Shown: positions 33,162-42,730, counted from the stretch's first letter. The stretch: DNA of 64,000 bases from an uncultured Candidatus Saccharibacteria bacterium (GCA_937924995.1 CALEXY010000013.1:62001-126000), one strand, 5' to 3'. The notes: a model not told the origin generated them from the letters alone. Program-made: numbers and translations.

Positions 33162-34367
33162 TTAGCGATTTGGTTGTTTGATGGAATCGATAGGGTTCTT
33201 ACCTGCAGCTTTTAAAGATGGAATGGTGCCAGAAATAAAACCAGTGAAAAGGGCGACACCGAGAGCGATGGCAGGAATTTCTGGTGAGAAGTAAATTTTG
33301 AATTCAGTGAGAAAGGCGGTGACGAGAAGTGCGGCATAACCGATAACGAAACCGAGTACAGCGCCAGAGATATTGAGTAGGATGGATTCGAAAATAAACT
33401 GTAGGAAAATATTAAAGTGAGTAGCACCGATGGCTTTTCGGACGCCGATTTCGTGAGTGCGTTCGGTGACCGTGGCAATCATAATACTGGTAATACTAAT
33501 TGAGCCGACAATAATAGAGATAATCGCGATAATGGAAAGTAAGACGGTGATAAGTTTGATATTAGAAGAGGCAGGATGAGAAATCTGCTCTTCAGATGCG
33601 AGCTGGAAAGTACCGGAGAGATTAGGATTTTCGGAAAGTTTTTTATTCAGAGAATCTTTCACGGAAAGCATAGTGGTATGATCTGGTAATTGAATAAGCA
33701 CTTTTTCGATAATGGGATTCAAAGTAGCTAACTGATCGAAATTCACCAGGCCGACTTGGTTGAAATTAAAGCGAGTGAAATTACGCGGATTGTCTTGATT
33801 TTCGAGAACGCCAGTGACAATGTAACGTTCACCCTTGATATTGACGGTTTTGCCAATACTTTCGGCGGTGCCAAAAAGTTGAAGGGAGAGATTGTGACCC
33901 AGGACGATAGTCTTGAGGCTGGCATCACTCTGGAAAGAGCCAGTTTTAACTTTAAGGCCGAGGGTTTTGAGAGCAGATTCGTAGAGGCCAAGAATATTGC
34001 CATTGGCGACAAGATTATCACCGGAAAGATTACAGGTGATAGGGGCAAAAGGTGAGATAGCGGCAGTGGTATTGATAGATTTTTGGACAAGTTCAACAGT
34101 TTCTTTATTAAAAGGGGAAGAGATGAGGGGTTTGGCAGTGAGGATGGAGGAAATATCGGTGGCTTCATCGGATTTTTGTTGAAGCACCAGGAGGGCGTCG
34201 TTAGTTTCGGCCTTAACGAGATTTTTGAAACTGCCAATAATACCAAAAGTATAGACGATGCTAGCGATACCAATAGCAATACCAAGAGAGGTGAGAAATG
34301 TACGCAATTTTTGACGCTTCAAGGAAGAGCGGGCGATGGCGTAATTCGTGCGAAGCAACAATGACAT
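33162..34367 (-). CDS. MacB/FtsX-like ABC transporter permease
   Basis: 401 residues. One N-terminal membrane helix (about 24-46), a periplasm-side MacB-like domain (about 50-260), then three membrane helices (about 272-300, 322-350, 365-390). The permease-typical TERTHEIGVRKAIGATHFNIF coupling-helix motif lies between helices 2 and 3. Such permeases work as mechanotransducers for lipoprotein, peptide or drug export. Its ATG overlaps the ATPase stop by one base (TAATG), so the two subunits are translationally coupled. Confidence 0.93.
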   Translation of the reverse strand: MSLLLRTNYAIARSSLKRQKLRTFLTSLGIAIGIASIVYTFGIIGSFKNLVKAETNDALLVLQQKSDEATDISSILTAKPLISSPFNKETVELVQKSINTTAAISPFAPITCNLSGDNLVANGNILGLYESALKTLGLKVKTGSFQSDASLKTIVLGHNLSLQLFGTAESIGKTVNIKGERYIVTGVLENQDNPRNFTRFNFNQVGLVNFDQLATLNPIIEKVLIQLPDHTTMLSVKDSLNKKLSENPNLSGTFQLASEEQISHPASSNIKLITVLLSIIAIISIIVGSISITSIMIATVTERTHEIGVRKAIGATHFNIFLQFIFESILLNISGAVLGFVIGYAALLVTAFLTEFKIYFSPEIPAIALGVALFTGFISGTIPSLKAAGKNPIDSIKQPNR

Positions 34368-35665
34368 TATTTATGACCTTTCTTTTTTGCAGATTTTTTA
34401 GTGTGAGACTTAGCGGAATTATTTTTAGCGGATTTTTTGCCGAAATTAAGATTAAATTTGAGTGCGGAGTTAGATTTATTACGTTTGATTGGGGTAATGG
34501 TGGCAATTTGGGAAACACGCTCAGTTTTTTCTGGTTCATTTTCAGAAACTGCAGGCTCAACTGGTTCGGTTTCAGTTTTAGCTGGAGGGAAATATTCCTT
34601 GACTGGAGTAGAGGTTGGCTTTTTAGCAGAATTTGGAAGTTCGGAAATGGTACCAAGATTGTAGGAAAGAGGTTTTTCGGCGGATTTTTCAGTAGGTTTC
34701 TCTGGAGTATTTGGGATAAATTTTGGTTCAAAAGGATTAACGGTGGATTCTGGACTACGGGTAATTTTGGGACGAGGAGTTTCAAGTTTTGGTTCAGGTG
34801 CAACGCGAGATATCTCAGGTTTAGTAACGCGAGGGGTTTCTGGTTTAGTAACACGAGATGATTCTGCATTAATAACTTGAGGAGTTTCTGGTTTAGGGGT
34901 TTTGGAATTGAAGTGAATATCAATGCGTTCTGGGAGATTATGATCAGCGACAAATTTGAAATCACGGTCAATTGAGCCGTCGATCATATGAAGGACACGG
35001 GTGGCGTACTTGGTGAGGGCTGGGTTGTGGGTGACCATAATAATAGTATTGCCGGCCTGGTGAACACGGTGAAGTTCTTGCATAACAGCTTCGGAGCTCT
35101 TTGTATCGAGACTACCGGTCGGCTCGTCGGCAAGAATGATTTCCGGATTAGCGACCAGGGCGCGAGCGATGGCGACGCGTTGTTTTTGACCACCGGAGAG
35201 TTGGTATGGATAATAATATTCTTTGGTTTGAAGATCGAAATTTTTTAGAGTTTCGGAAGCCTTAATGATAGCTTTAGTGTGGCTGACGCCAGCATAGATA
35301 AGAGGTAGGGCAACATTCTCAAGAACCGTGAGAGTAGGAATTAAGTTATATTCCTGGAAAATAATACCTATTTTTTGCGAACGAAGTTTGGCAAGACGAC
35401 GACTACTGAAATGAGAGGTCGGAGTTTGATTTAAGAAATATTGACCAGAGGTGGGATGGTCGAGAAAACCGAGAATATTAAGTAGGGTGGTTTTACCACA
35501 ACCAGATGGACCCATGATCATAATAAATTCACCAGGTTTGACCTGCAAATAGAAATTTTGCAATGCGTAAGATTCTGCTTCACCGATGCCAAAAACACGA
35601 TTAATATCATGCAGTTCGATCAAGTTATTTGGGGATGTTTGTTGATTATTTACCTCTTGTGCCAT
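34367..35665 (-). CDS. MacB/LolD-like ABC transporter ATPase with a long C-terminal extension
   Basis: The N-terminal about 235 residues are a complete ABC ATPase: Walker A at 52-60 (GPSGCGKTT), Q-loop in FQEYNLIP, signature [15 protein letters not shown], Walker [12 protein letters not shown] and the H-loop MVTHNP. The remaining about 195 residues are low-complexity, rich in Pro, Glu, Lys and Ser, with repeated short units ([18 protein letters not shown]) and a Lys-rich end. Family members normally stop near 230 residues, so the tail is unusual. It could bind a partner or nucleic acid. The gene has a leaderless-type promoter and heads the ATPase-permease operon. Confidence 0.93.
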   Translation of the reverse strand: MAQEVNNQQTSPNNLIELHDINRVFGIGEAESYALQNFYLQVKPGEFIMIMGPSGCGKTTLLNILGFLDHPTSGQYFLNQTPTSHFSSRRLAKLRSQKIGIIFQEYNLIPTLTVLENVALPLIYAGVSHTKAIIKASETLKNFDLQTKEYYYPYQLSGGQKQRVAIARALVANPEIILADEPTGSLDTKSSEAVMQELHRVHQAGNTIIMVTHNPALTKYATRVLHMIDGSIDRDFKFVADHNLPERIDIHFNSKTPKPETPQVINAESSRVTKPETPRVTKPEISRVAPEPKLETPRPKITRSPESTVNPFEPKFIPNTPEKPTEKSAEKPLSYNLGTISELPNSAKKPTSTPVKEYFPPAKTETEPVEPAVSENEPEKTERVSQIATITPIKRNKSNSALKFNLNFGKKSAKNNSAKSHTKKSAKKKGHK

Positions 35666-35672
35666 TAGTCTT

Positions 35673-35678
35673 ATTATA
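35673..35678 (-). promoter_or_regulatory. -10 box of the ABC transporter operon (leaderless)
   Basis: TATAAT on the minus strand, seven bases before the ATG at 35,665. Confidence 0.65.
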
Positions 35679-35728
35679 AACTAAAAAGAAAAATATGTTA
35701 TGATTATGTAGAAATTTATTGGGTTTTT

Positions 35729-37195
35729 ATGGCAAAGAAAAAAAAGTCGAAGAAAAGTGGGGTAAACCAAAAGAAAAATCATAATCACGCTAGGAAAAAA
35801 ATGGCGGTGAAGGATTTTTCCAATGCTAAAAATTATGTTGAAAAAGCAGAAGCAGTTTCGAATGAAGTCGACTCAAATGTGATGCCGAAAAAGGATGCTG
35901 AAAAAATAGCAAAAGCGGAATCGAAAAAAGCAGAAGCGATTTCAAAAAAAACAGAAGCGGAATTAGAAAAAGCGGAAGCGATTTCTGAAAAAATGGAAGT
36001 AGTTTCGGAGAAAGCGGAAGCAGAAACTGAAAAACCAAAAACGGAAAATATTGTAAAATCCCAAAAATTGAAGACGAAAAAATCAGACAAAAATAAAGTA
36101 CCGCTCTGGGCAAAAATTGTAATGATTGCCTTGTCGGTAATTTTGGTTTTAATTATTACGGCAATCACTTTGATGTATATGTTGCTTTCTCATTCGACCG
36201 CGGTATTTAAGGGTAATCCAATGGATATTTTGATTAGTTCGGAATTAAAAAAGGATGAAAATGGGCAGACGAATTTCTTGATTTTTGGTACTTCGGAAGA
36301 TGCAAAAGGCCACGGTGGACAAGAGTTGACCGATTCAATTTTGGTGGCTTCGATTAATCAGGAATACAAAACGGCGAAAGTTTTTAGTGTGCCACGTGAT
36401 TTATGGGTGAATTATTCGGTGCCTGGCAGTGAGCCAATGAGCTGCACAGTGGGGAGTCAAGGAAAAATTAATGCAACTTATCTTTGTGCGCTGGAAGAAT
36501 ATAGAAATACAATGAACGGAACTAGCGCAAAAGAAGCAGCTTCGTTATATTTTGCGAAAAAAATCTCTGAGGTGACGGGTTTTTCGATGCATTATTATGT
36601 GGCGGCGGACTGGAGTGCGGTAAAAATGATTGTGGATAAAATTGGGGGAATCGATGTGGATGTTTATGCGGACGACGAGGATGGGATTCATGATTCATGT
36701 CAAGGAATTGATCTGAAAAAAGGCATGTACTACAACATGAACGGGGATCTGGCGATGAAATTAGCGAGAGCGAGAAATGCGGCCTGTAAACCTGGGGATT
36801 ATGGTTTATCACGTAGTAATTTTGACCGCGAGATTAATCAGCAGAGAATTATGAATGCGATTAAAAACAAGGTTTCGAGTATCGGAATTTTGATGAATCC
36901 GGGTAAGGTGATGAGTATTATTGATGGACTGGGGGATAATCTGCGAACTAATATTGTGATGTCGGAAGTAAGAACTTTGATTGATTTTGGTACGAAACTA
37001 GAAGAGGGAATTCAGCCAATTTCGACGGTTGATCAATTTGGTACTGGTAGAATTGGTTTATCGAGTGTGGTAATTCCGGCGGGTGCTTCGACTTATTCAG
37101 AAGGTTCGCTATATAATTACACAAATTTTCAGAGATATCTGCGTAGTCAGATTGTGGTGCTGAAAGAAATTAAAACGGAGACTAAGACAGAATAA
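35729..37195 (+). CDS. LytR-CpsA-Psr (LCP) family cell-wall ligase
   Basis: LCP proteins attach lipid-linked glycopolymers to peptidoglycan. 488 residues: a Lys-rich start, then an Ala/Glu/Lys heptad-like cytoplasmic helix (about 35-115, repeated KAEAISKKTEAELEKAEAIS). One membrane helix follows (about 128-152), then the extracytoplasmic LCP domain (about 180-440). Diagnostic motifs are the Asp/Arg set in ELTDSILVASIN, FSVPRDLWVNY, IDVDVYADDEDGIHD and SRSNFDREINQQRIMNA. The long cytoplasmic helix is unusual for the family. It probably partners with the sugar transferase at 21.7 kb. Confidence 0.92.
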   Translation: MAKKKKSKKSGVNQKKNHNHARKKMAVKDFSNAKNYVEKAEAVSNEVDSNVMPKKDAEKIAKAESKKAEAISKKTEAELEKAEAISEKMEVVSEKAEAETEKPKTENIVKSQKLKTKKSDKNKVPLWAKIVMIALSVILVLIITAITLMYMLLSHSTAVFKGNPMDILISSELKKDENGQTNFLIFGTSEDAKGHGGQELTDSILVASINQEYKTAKVFSVPRDLWVNYSVPGSEPMSCTVGSQGKINATYLCALEEYRNTMNGTSAKEAASLYFAKKISEVTGFSMHYYVAADWSAVKMIVDKIGGIDVDVYADDEDGIHDSCQGIDLKKGMYYNMNGDLAMKLARARNAACKPGDYGLSRSNFDREINQQRIMNAIKNKVSSIGILMNPGKVMSIIDGLGDNLRTNIVMSEVRTLIDFGTKLEEGIQPISTVDQFGTGRIGLSSVVIPAGASTYSEGSLYNYTNFQRYLRSQIVVLKEIKTETKTE

Positions 37196-37202
37196 TTTTA
37201 GA

Positions 37203-37229
37203 AGATTGCGGAAAACGCAATCTTTTTTT
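37203..37229 (+). terminator. Terminator after the LCP gene
   Basis: AGATTGCG / CGCAATCT stem with seven Ts. Confidence 0.88.
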
Positions 37230-37275
37230 GTGAGGAATTTAGTATAATGAAGAAAAGTAACCGTAAGGAGAATAA

Positions 37276-37689
37276 ATGGCGGGAAGAGAAAATAATAAGA
37301 AACGTTTTGTGGTTTGTAATACGGTGCTATTACTAATTTTAGGATTTGTGTCGGGTGGTTTGACGGTTTGGGGTGTGAGCCAAATTAGGACCGCAATGCG
37401 TGCAGGAGTTGAGGTTGATAATGTGCCAGCGATTTGTTTTGATAAAAGTGAAAAATTGGAAAAAGTATTCTTAAAAAATGCCCGACTTTGCGAGGACTCA
37501 GAAAGGGAGAATGTCTCGGATGTGACAAATAATGAAGCAGCGTTATTTCTTTATAGTCGCATGACTCATATGACAGACATGGGAATCGCCGCAACGGCTA
37601 CCGCGATTATTGTGCTTGGGAGTATGATGACAATTGGTTCATTTATTTCGGCAATAGTTTATTTCTTGTATAATAAAAATAATCGCTAG
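37276..37689 (+). CDS. Small two-helix membrane protein, unknown function
   Basis: 137 residues. Basic start (AGRENNKKRF), membrane helix (about 15-35), an exported about 60-residue segment with two cysteines (AICFDKSE, ARLCEDSE), then a second helix (about 100-128) and a basic end. Both termini face the cytoplasm. It has an AAGGAG ribosome site and a TATAAT at 37,243. I do not recognise the family. Confidence 0.65.
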   Translation: MAGRENNKKRFVVCNTVLLLILGFVSGGLTVWGVSQIRTAMRAGVEVDNVPAICFDKSEKLEKVFLKNARLCEDSERENVSDVTNNEAALFLYSRMTHMTDMGIAATATAIIVLGSMMTIGSFISAIVYFLYNKNNR

Positions 37690-37696
37690 GATTACG

Positions 37697-38085
37697 AAAA
37701 ATAAAATAAGACCCTCTGGGTCTATTTTATTTTAATGGCGGAAGCGAGAGTGTGAGGCTTTTGCTTCGCAAAACCCTTCCGTTCCTCCTCGCTCAAAAAG
37801 AAAAAAGCAAGCTTTTTGTCTTTTACTCGCTTTGTCGTCCGGTCGAACCTGCGGTTCTCATCCTCTCGTTAGATTTAAAAAAAAGACTAGTAAACTAGTC
37901 ATTTCTTAAATCTGGCGGAAGCGAGAGGATTAAAATTTCGCTTCGCGAAATCTTTCCGTTCCTCCTCGCTCGCAAAATGAAAATAAATTTTCTTTTGTCT
38001 CGCTTCGTCGTCCGGTCTAACCTACGGTTCTCATCCTCTCACAAGTTAAAATAAAATAAGACCCTCTGGGTCTATTTTATTTTAA
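37697..38085 (-). repeat. Tandem tRNA-Ser(GGA) tail repeats with terminators
   Basis: Read on the minus strand, downstream of tRNA-Ser(GGA). A terminator (stem AAAATAAAATAGACCC with GGGTCTATTTTATTTT pairing) at 38,047-38,085 recurs identically at 37,697-37,735. Two copies of a 59-bp core (37,913-37,971 and 37,736-37,794) end with the tRNA tail: 19 of 19 nt in one, 15 in the other. Each core is preceded by a conserved GAGGATGAGAACCG ... GGACGAC block (38,007-38,040 and 37,833-37,868). No protein-coding frame fits. The 396-bp stretch has no other gene. Confidence 0.88.
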
Positions 38086-38175
38086 TGGCGGAAGCGAGAG
38101 GATTCGAACCTCCGATACGGTTCCCCGCATACACGCGTTCCAGGCGTGCTCCTTAAACCACTCGGACACACTTCC
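38086..38175 (-). tRNA. tRNA-Ser (anticodon GGA), CCA encoded
   Basis: Acceptor stem GGAAGTG/CGCTTCC (one U-G), discriminator G, CCA encoded at 38,086-38,088. The anticodon loop CTGGAAC places GGA at 38,139-38,141, reading UCC and UCU. There is a long variable arm. Its T-arm and 3' acceptor strand are identical to those of tRNA-Ser(CGA). Confidence 0.96.
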
Positions 38176-38188
38176 AACAATTTTCTAT

Positions 38189-38197
38189 ATTATAACA
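38189..38197 (-). promoter_or_regulatory. Extended -10 promoter of tRNA-Ser(GGA)
   Basis: TGTTATAAT on the minus strand ends 13 nt before the tRNA. Confidence 0.6.
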
Positions 38198-38257
38198 GAA
38201 TTTAGGGAGAAAATGAAGAAAAGTCTGAGAAAATAGACTATTTTTATTTAACGTTTA

Positions 38258-38266
38258 TGCTAATAT
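38258..38266 (+). promoter_or_regulatory. Extended -10 promoter of pyrG
   Basis: TGCTAATAT lies 46 nt before the ATG, with an AAGGAGAGG ribosome site in the leader. Confidence 0.5.
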
Positions 38267-38312
38267 GAAGGTATGTAAAAGTTAATGGAGTGGGCGAAAG
38301 GAGAGGTGTCCC

Positions 38313-39917
38313 ATGAAAAATAAAGACGAAAAACAAAACGAGAAGCATAAATGTAAATATATCTTCGTGACCGGCGGAGTACTTTCTGGAGTAGGAAAGG
38401 GAATTACGGCGGCTTCGATTGGGGCTATTTTGAAAGCTAAGGGTTTCAAGGTGACAATGCAAAAGTGCGACCCGTATCTGAATGTGGATGCAGGACTTTT
38501 GAATCCGGTGGAACACGGTGAATGTTATGTGACGCATGATGGTGTGGAGACGGATCTAGATCTCGGCCATTACGAACGCTTTTTGGATTTTGAAACGAAC
38601 CGCTATTCGATTACGCTTTCGGGTTCGATTTTTAAGGAATTGATTGAAAAAGAACGCGCGGGAGGTTTTCATGGTAAAACCGTACAGTTGGTGCCGCATT
38701 TTACGGATTTAGTGCAAGAAAAAATTATGAATGCTTCGAAAAATTCGGATATTCATATCGTAGAAATTGGCGGTACGGTGGGGGATTATGAGGGGCTGTC
38801 TTTTATTGAAGCGATTAGATTGTTCGGGAATAAAGTGGGGCGACGAAATTGTCTTTACGTAAATGTAGTTTACGTGCCATGGATTAACACTTCGAAAGAA
38901 TTGAAGAGTAAACCAGCACAAAATGCGTTAAAAGATTTACGTGGATTTGGGATCATTCCAGATGTGGTGGTTTGTCGTACGGAAAAACCAGCGCCACGCG
39001 AAATTTGTGAAAAAATTGCTAGATTTTCGGGAATTCCAGATGAAGCAGTCTTGAACCTACCAGATATTGATTCGGTATACGATGTACCATTTAATGTTTT
39101 GAAATCTGGGGTGCTAGAGATTTTGAATGATTTTGTGGGGGATGACAAAGAGCCGGATATGTCTGCTTGGGAAGAATTTTCGAAGAAGCGAGCTCAGAAA
39201 AACGCGCGAACCGTGAAGGTGGGGTTGGTGGCGAAATATGTCGGGAATGAAGATACCTACATTTGTGTGACGGAAGCCTTGAAGGCGGCAGCGGCTTGGA
39301 ATGATGTGAATTTGGATCTTAGGTGGATTAACGCAGAAAAAGTCGATGAAAAAATGTTGTCGGAAGTCGATGGTCTAGTGGTGCCAGGTGGTTTCGGTAA
39401 CCGTGGGGTGGAGGGGAAAATTGCGGCAGCAAATTACGCTTTGGATCACGACGTGCCTTACCTCGGATTATGTTTAGGGATGCAAGTGGCTTGTATCGCG
39501 AGCGCGAGAAGAGCAGGACTAACGCAAGCGAATTCGGAAGAATTTGATAAAGAAACTAAAGAAAACGTGATTTATCTGATGGATGGACAGGAGGGGAAGG
39601 AATCGACGGGTGGTAGTATGCGTCTCGGAGATTTTCCGGCGAAATTAGTTAAGGGGAGTAAAACAGCTAAAATTTACGGAAAAACTAATATCGTAGAACG
39701 TCATCGTCACCGTTATGAAGTGAATCAAAAATTCCTTAAGGAAATCGAAAAGGGCGGCGTGGTGGTTTCGGGTACCTCACCAGATGGAAAATTGGTGGAA
39801 TTTGTGGAAGCACCAGGGAAGAAATTCTTTGTGGGAACACAAGCACACCCAGAGCTGAAATCGAGACCTTTACGTGTACATCCATTATTTATGGAGTTTG
39901 TAAAAAGCTTAAAATAA
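38313..39917 (+). CDS. pyrG: CTP synthase
   Basis: Aminates UTP to CTP using glutamine. The N-terminal synthetase domain opens with KYIFVTGGVLSGVGKGITAA (P-loop) and the UTP/Mg site KCDPYLNVDAG; EIGGTVGDYEG is the CTP feedback region. The C-terminal class I glutamine amidotransferase has the oxyanion strand GGFGNRG, the nucleophile LCLGMQVA and the His/Glu pair in AHPELKSRP. 534 residues is full length. Its retention indicates that UTP is salvaged or supplied and converted in-house. Followed by a terminator. Confidence 0.97.
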   Translation: MKNKDEKQNEKHKCKYIFVTGGVLSGVGKGITAASIGAILKAKGFKVTMQKCDPYLNVDAGLLNPVEHGECYVTHDGVETDLDLGHYERFLDFETNRYSITLSGSIFKELIEKERAGGFHGKTVQLVPHFTDLVQEKIMNASKNSDIHIVEIGGTVGDYEGLSFIEAIRLFGNKVGRRNCLYVNVVYVPWINTSKELKSKPAQNALKDLRGFGIIPDVVVCRTEKPAPREICEKIARFSGIPDEAVLNLPDIDSVYDVPFNVLKSGVLEILNDFVGDDKEPDMSAWEEFSKKRAQKNARTVKVGLVAKYVGNEDTYICVTEALKAAAAWNDVNLDLRWINAEKVDEKMLSEVDGLVVPGGFGNRGVEGKIAAANYALDHDVPYLGLCLGMQVACIASARRAGLTQANSEEFDKETKENVIYLMDGQEGKESTGGSMRLGDFPAKLVKGSKTAKIYGKTNIVERHRHRYEVNQKFLKEIEKGGVVVSGTSPDGKLVEFVEAPGKKFFVGTQAHPELKSRPLRVHPLFMEFVKSLK

Positions 39918-39945
39918 AAAACTTAAAGTTCAAAAAATAAGTTTT

Positions 39946-39976
39946 AAAATGGCAGTTTAAGGGCTGCTATTTTTTT
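39946..39976 (+). terminator. Terminator after pyrG
   Basis: AATGGCAG / CTGCTATT stem (one G-U) with an 8-nt loop, then seven Ts. Confidence 0.78.
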
Positions 39977-40053
39977 CTGTAACCAGGGAAACTACGATTG
40001 AGATTCTATGGAATTTTTGTATTTTTTCGAAAAATGTTGTGTAATTAAAATTG

Positions 40054-40062
40054 TGATAAAAT
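40054..40062 (+). promoter_or_regulatory. Extended -10 promoter of argS (leaderless)
   Basis: TGATAAAAT ends six bases before the ATG at 40,069; no ribosome site. Confidence 0.65.
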
Positions 40063-40068
40063 AGAGAT

Positions 40069-41829
40069 ATGGAAGAAATTCAAAATACCCTAAAAAAGAC
40101 GACCGTCGAGCTATACGCCGTAGAAGTGGATGTAGTTTTGACGCAAGCGCCAGAAAATACTGGTTGCGACTTCGCGACAAATGTGGCGATGTTATTAGCG
40201 AAAACATTAAAGAAAAATCCGATGGAAATCGCAGAAGAAATCGTGCGTAGACTCGGCGAGACGGATTTGGAAGTGGAAATCGCACGGCCTGGGTTTTTGA
40301 ATTTCAAATTAAGCAATAAAAATCTTCTAAAAAATATCGATAAGTTCGAAAAAGATTTTACGAAAAATATATCATCAGACGCATATTCTGGGCAGACGGT
40401 GATTTGTGAATTTTCGGATCCGAACCCATTTAAGGTGTTGCATGTCGGCCATCTTTATACATCAATTGTGGGCGAAGCAATTTCGCGCGTGATTGAATAC
40501 GCCGGTGGTAAAGTAGTGCGTGCGAATTTTGGTGGTGATATTGGTCTGCATGTAGCAAGAAATATGTATGGAATGCTACGTAAAATTAAAGAAATTCCGA
40601 CGGATTTATCACCGGAGAAAGTGGCAGATTTACTGGCCGAATGTTATGTATTTGGTACCAGGGCGGATGAAGATGACACAGAGGCGCACGCAGAAATCGT
40701 GAAGCTAAATAAGATGATTTTCGAGATTGCGGAAGCGGGGGAAGGAGCGGATTATAGCAACAATCCAGAACGCGCCAGAGTAGCGGAACTTTATTTCTGG
40801 GGTCGCAAGAATAGTTACCAATATTTTGAGAATTTCTACAAGCGTTTGCAGGTGAAATTTGATAAATATTACCCTGAATCGACGGTGGCGAAGACTGGTT
40901 TGGAAACCGTGCGCAGGGAACTAAAGAACGGGGTTTATGAGATGTCGGATGGGGCGGTGGTTTACCGTGGCGATAAACATGGACTTCATACCAGGGTATT
41001 TATTAATAATAATGGCCTGCCAACTTACGAAGCTAAAGATACGGGTTTGATTTTCGAGAAATATAAAGATTTTCATTTTGATAAATCGATTATTATTACT
41101 GGTAACGACATTATTGAATATATGAAAGTGGTGCTTTCGGCGATTTCGCAATACGCGCCGGAACTTTCAAGTAGGACTTTACACATTACGCACGGCCAAG
41201 TGAAATTGCCAGGCAATGAAAAAATGTCTTCAAGAAAAGGAAACTTCTTGCGCGCGATTGATGTGATTGAAATGGTGCGCGAGGCTATGGAAAAATCGAG
41301 CGACGAGAAAGTTTTGATGGGCGCCCTGAAGTATGCTTTAGCTAAATATAAAATTGGCGGAGATATCATATTTGATATAAAAGAGTCAGTTTCGATGACG
41401 GGGAATTCCGGTCCATATCTGCAATATTCGGCAGTGCGTGCGAAGAAAATTTTGGGTAAAATCTTCAGTGGCCGCATTAGTGGAGAATTAAATAAGGTTG
41501 AATCGGAGGCTGAGGCTCTAATTTCAGAAAATGATTCGGCGGAAAAAGAAGCAAAATATCTCGCGGACATTTCGATTTATGAACGTAATTTGATGAAGAA
41601 ATTGATTCAGTACCCAGATGTTTTGAAAGAAACAGTGCGAGAACTTTTGCCAAATAAAATTTGTACTTACCTCTATGAATTGGCGCAAGAATTTAGTCGT
41701 TTTTATGAACACGTACAGGTGGCGGGTTCAGAATTTGAGTTAGAACGAGGTAAAATTATTTTAGTTTACTTAAAGGTTTTGACTCATGGTTTGAATTTAT
41801 TAGGTATTGAAGTGCCGGAGCAAATGTAA
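40069..41829 (+). CDS. argS: Arginyl-tRNA synthetase
   Basis: Class I synthetase for arginine. The HIGH variant HVGH is at residues 125-128 (DPNPFKVLHVGHLYTS). KMSS is near 384 (GNEKMSSRKGNFLRAID), in the S-S-R-K form usual for this enzyme family. The N-terminal Add-1 domain (1-100) and C-terminal DALR anticodon domain (about 465-586) are both present. It is the first gene of a tight argS-orn-yjbR operon; its stop overlaps the orn start by one base. Confidence 0.97.
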   Translation: MEEIQNTLKKTTVELYAVEVDVVLTQAPENTGCDFATNVAMLLAKTLKKNPMEIAEEIVRRLGETDLEVEIARPGFLNFKLSNKNLLKNIDKFEKDFTKNISSDAYSGQTVICEFSDPNPFKVLHVGHLYTSIVGEAISRVIEYAGGKVVRANFGGDIGLHVARNMYGMLRKIKEIPTDLSPEKVADLLAECYVFGTRADEDDTEAHAEIVKLNKMIFEIAEAGEGADYSNNPERARVAELYFWGRKNSYQYFENFYKRLQVKFDKYYPESTVAKTGLETVRRELKNGVYEMSDGAVVYRGDKHGLHTRVFINNNGLPTYEAKDTGLIFEKYKDFHFDKSIIITGNDIIEYMKVVLSAISQYAPELSSRTLHITHGQVKLPGNEKMSSRKGNFLRAIDVIEMVREAMEKSSDEKVLMGALKYALAKYKIGGDIIFDIKESVSMTGNSGPYLQYSAVRAKKILGKIFSGRISGELNKVESEAEALISENDSAEKEAKYLADISIYERNLMKKLIQYPDVLKETVRELLPNKICTYLYELAQEFSRFYEHVQVAGSEFELERGKIILVYLKVLTHGLNLLGIEVPEQM

Positions 41830-42359
41830 TGCCGAAAAAAGCGAAATTACTCTGGATGGACCTGGAAATGACAGGTCTAGATCCAGAAAAAGATAAGATT
41901 TTGGAAGTGGCGGTGATTGCGACGGATTGGGAAATGAACCCGATGGCGCAAATGACGGCGACGGTGAAAGTTTCGGAAAAATTGATTAAAGAACGCATGG
42001 TGGGAGAGTTCTGGGAAAAACACGAAGAGACTTATCAAAAACTTTGCGAACAAAATAAATCTGGACTTCCGGTGAAGGAGGTGGAAGAGATGCTACTAAA
42101 ATTCATCGATGAACATTTTAGTGATGAGGTTTATTTAGCGGGAAATTCAATTCATCAGGATAAAAGATTTATCGTCAAAGAGTGGCCGAAATTAAATGAA
42201 CGATTACATTATCGCATGCTTGATGTGTCAGCGTTTAAATTGTATTTCGAAAATGTGATGAAGAAAAAATTCACCAAAAGGGAAATGCATTTGGCGTTGG
42301 ATGATATTTTGGGGTCGATTGAAGAATTAAAATATTATAGTAAATATATAAAGAAATAA
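41829..42359 (+). CDS. orn: Oligoribonuclease (DEDDh exonuclease)
   Basis: Degrades 2-5 nt RNA fragments, including pGpG, to mononucleotides. DEDDh residues: D11 and E13 in LLWMDLEMTGLD, the middle Asp in LAGNSIHQDKRFI, and the final H/D in EMHLALDDILGSIEELKYY. 176 residues is close to the E. coli length. Orn is mostly a proteobacterial/actinobacterial enzyme, but CPR genomes often carry it. Translationally coupled to argS (TAATG); the next gene starts 2 bp after its stop. Confidence 0.95.
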   Translation: MPKKAKLLWMDLEMTGLDPEKDKILEVAVIATDWEMNPMAQMTATVKVSEKLIKERMVGEFWEKHEETYQKLCEQNKSGLPVKEVEEMLLKFIDEHFSDEVYLAGNSIHQDKRFIVKEWPKLNERLHYRMLDVSAFKLYFENVMKKKFTKREMHLALDDILGSIEELKYYSKYIKK

Positions 42360-42360
42360 G

Positions 42361-42693
42361 ATGTTTGAGATAGAAAAAGTTAGCGGAATTGGGGAATTTA
42401 AAAAAGAAAGATTTTTTGATATTCACGTGAATACAAAAAATCCGAATTTGGAAGAGTATGTTTATTTGACGCCGAATGAAAAAGTATTTTTGGTAGAACG
42501 CAAAAATACTTTGGAAGTGCGATGTGATCGAAATCTTTCGAAATTACTAAAAGAAGAATTCGAATCGGTGATGACTTCGCGTTATTTCGGTGTGGGGGGA
42601 GTAGAAATTGTGCTGAGTGGTCAAGTGGAAGAAGATAAAATCGAAGACTTGGTGCGATTAAGCTACAATTTGACGAAAGAGATGGCGGACTAA
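42361..42693 (+). CDS. MmcQ/YjbR-family protein
   Basis: 110 residues. It contains the features of the YjbR (CyaY-like fold) family: a strand pattern EKVFLVERKNTLEVRCDRNL in place of the usual F-x-L-K-x-x, then YFGVGGVEIVLSGQVEEDKI and the terminal LVRLSYNLT helix. The family is a small DNA-binding-like fold of unknown role. It sits 2 bp after orn and ends the operon before a terminator. Confidence 0.72.
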   Translation: MFEIEKVSGIGEFKKERFFDIHVNTKNPNLEEYVYLTPNEKVFLVERKNTLEVRCDRNLSKLLKEEFESVMTSRYFGVGGVEIVLSGQVEEDKIEDLVRLSYNLTKEMAD

Positions 42694-42730
42694 AATCCTA
42701 GAGTCCTAAAATAGATTGAAAAATAGTTTG

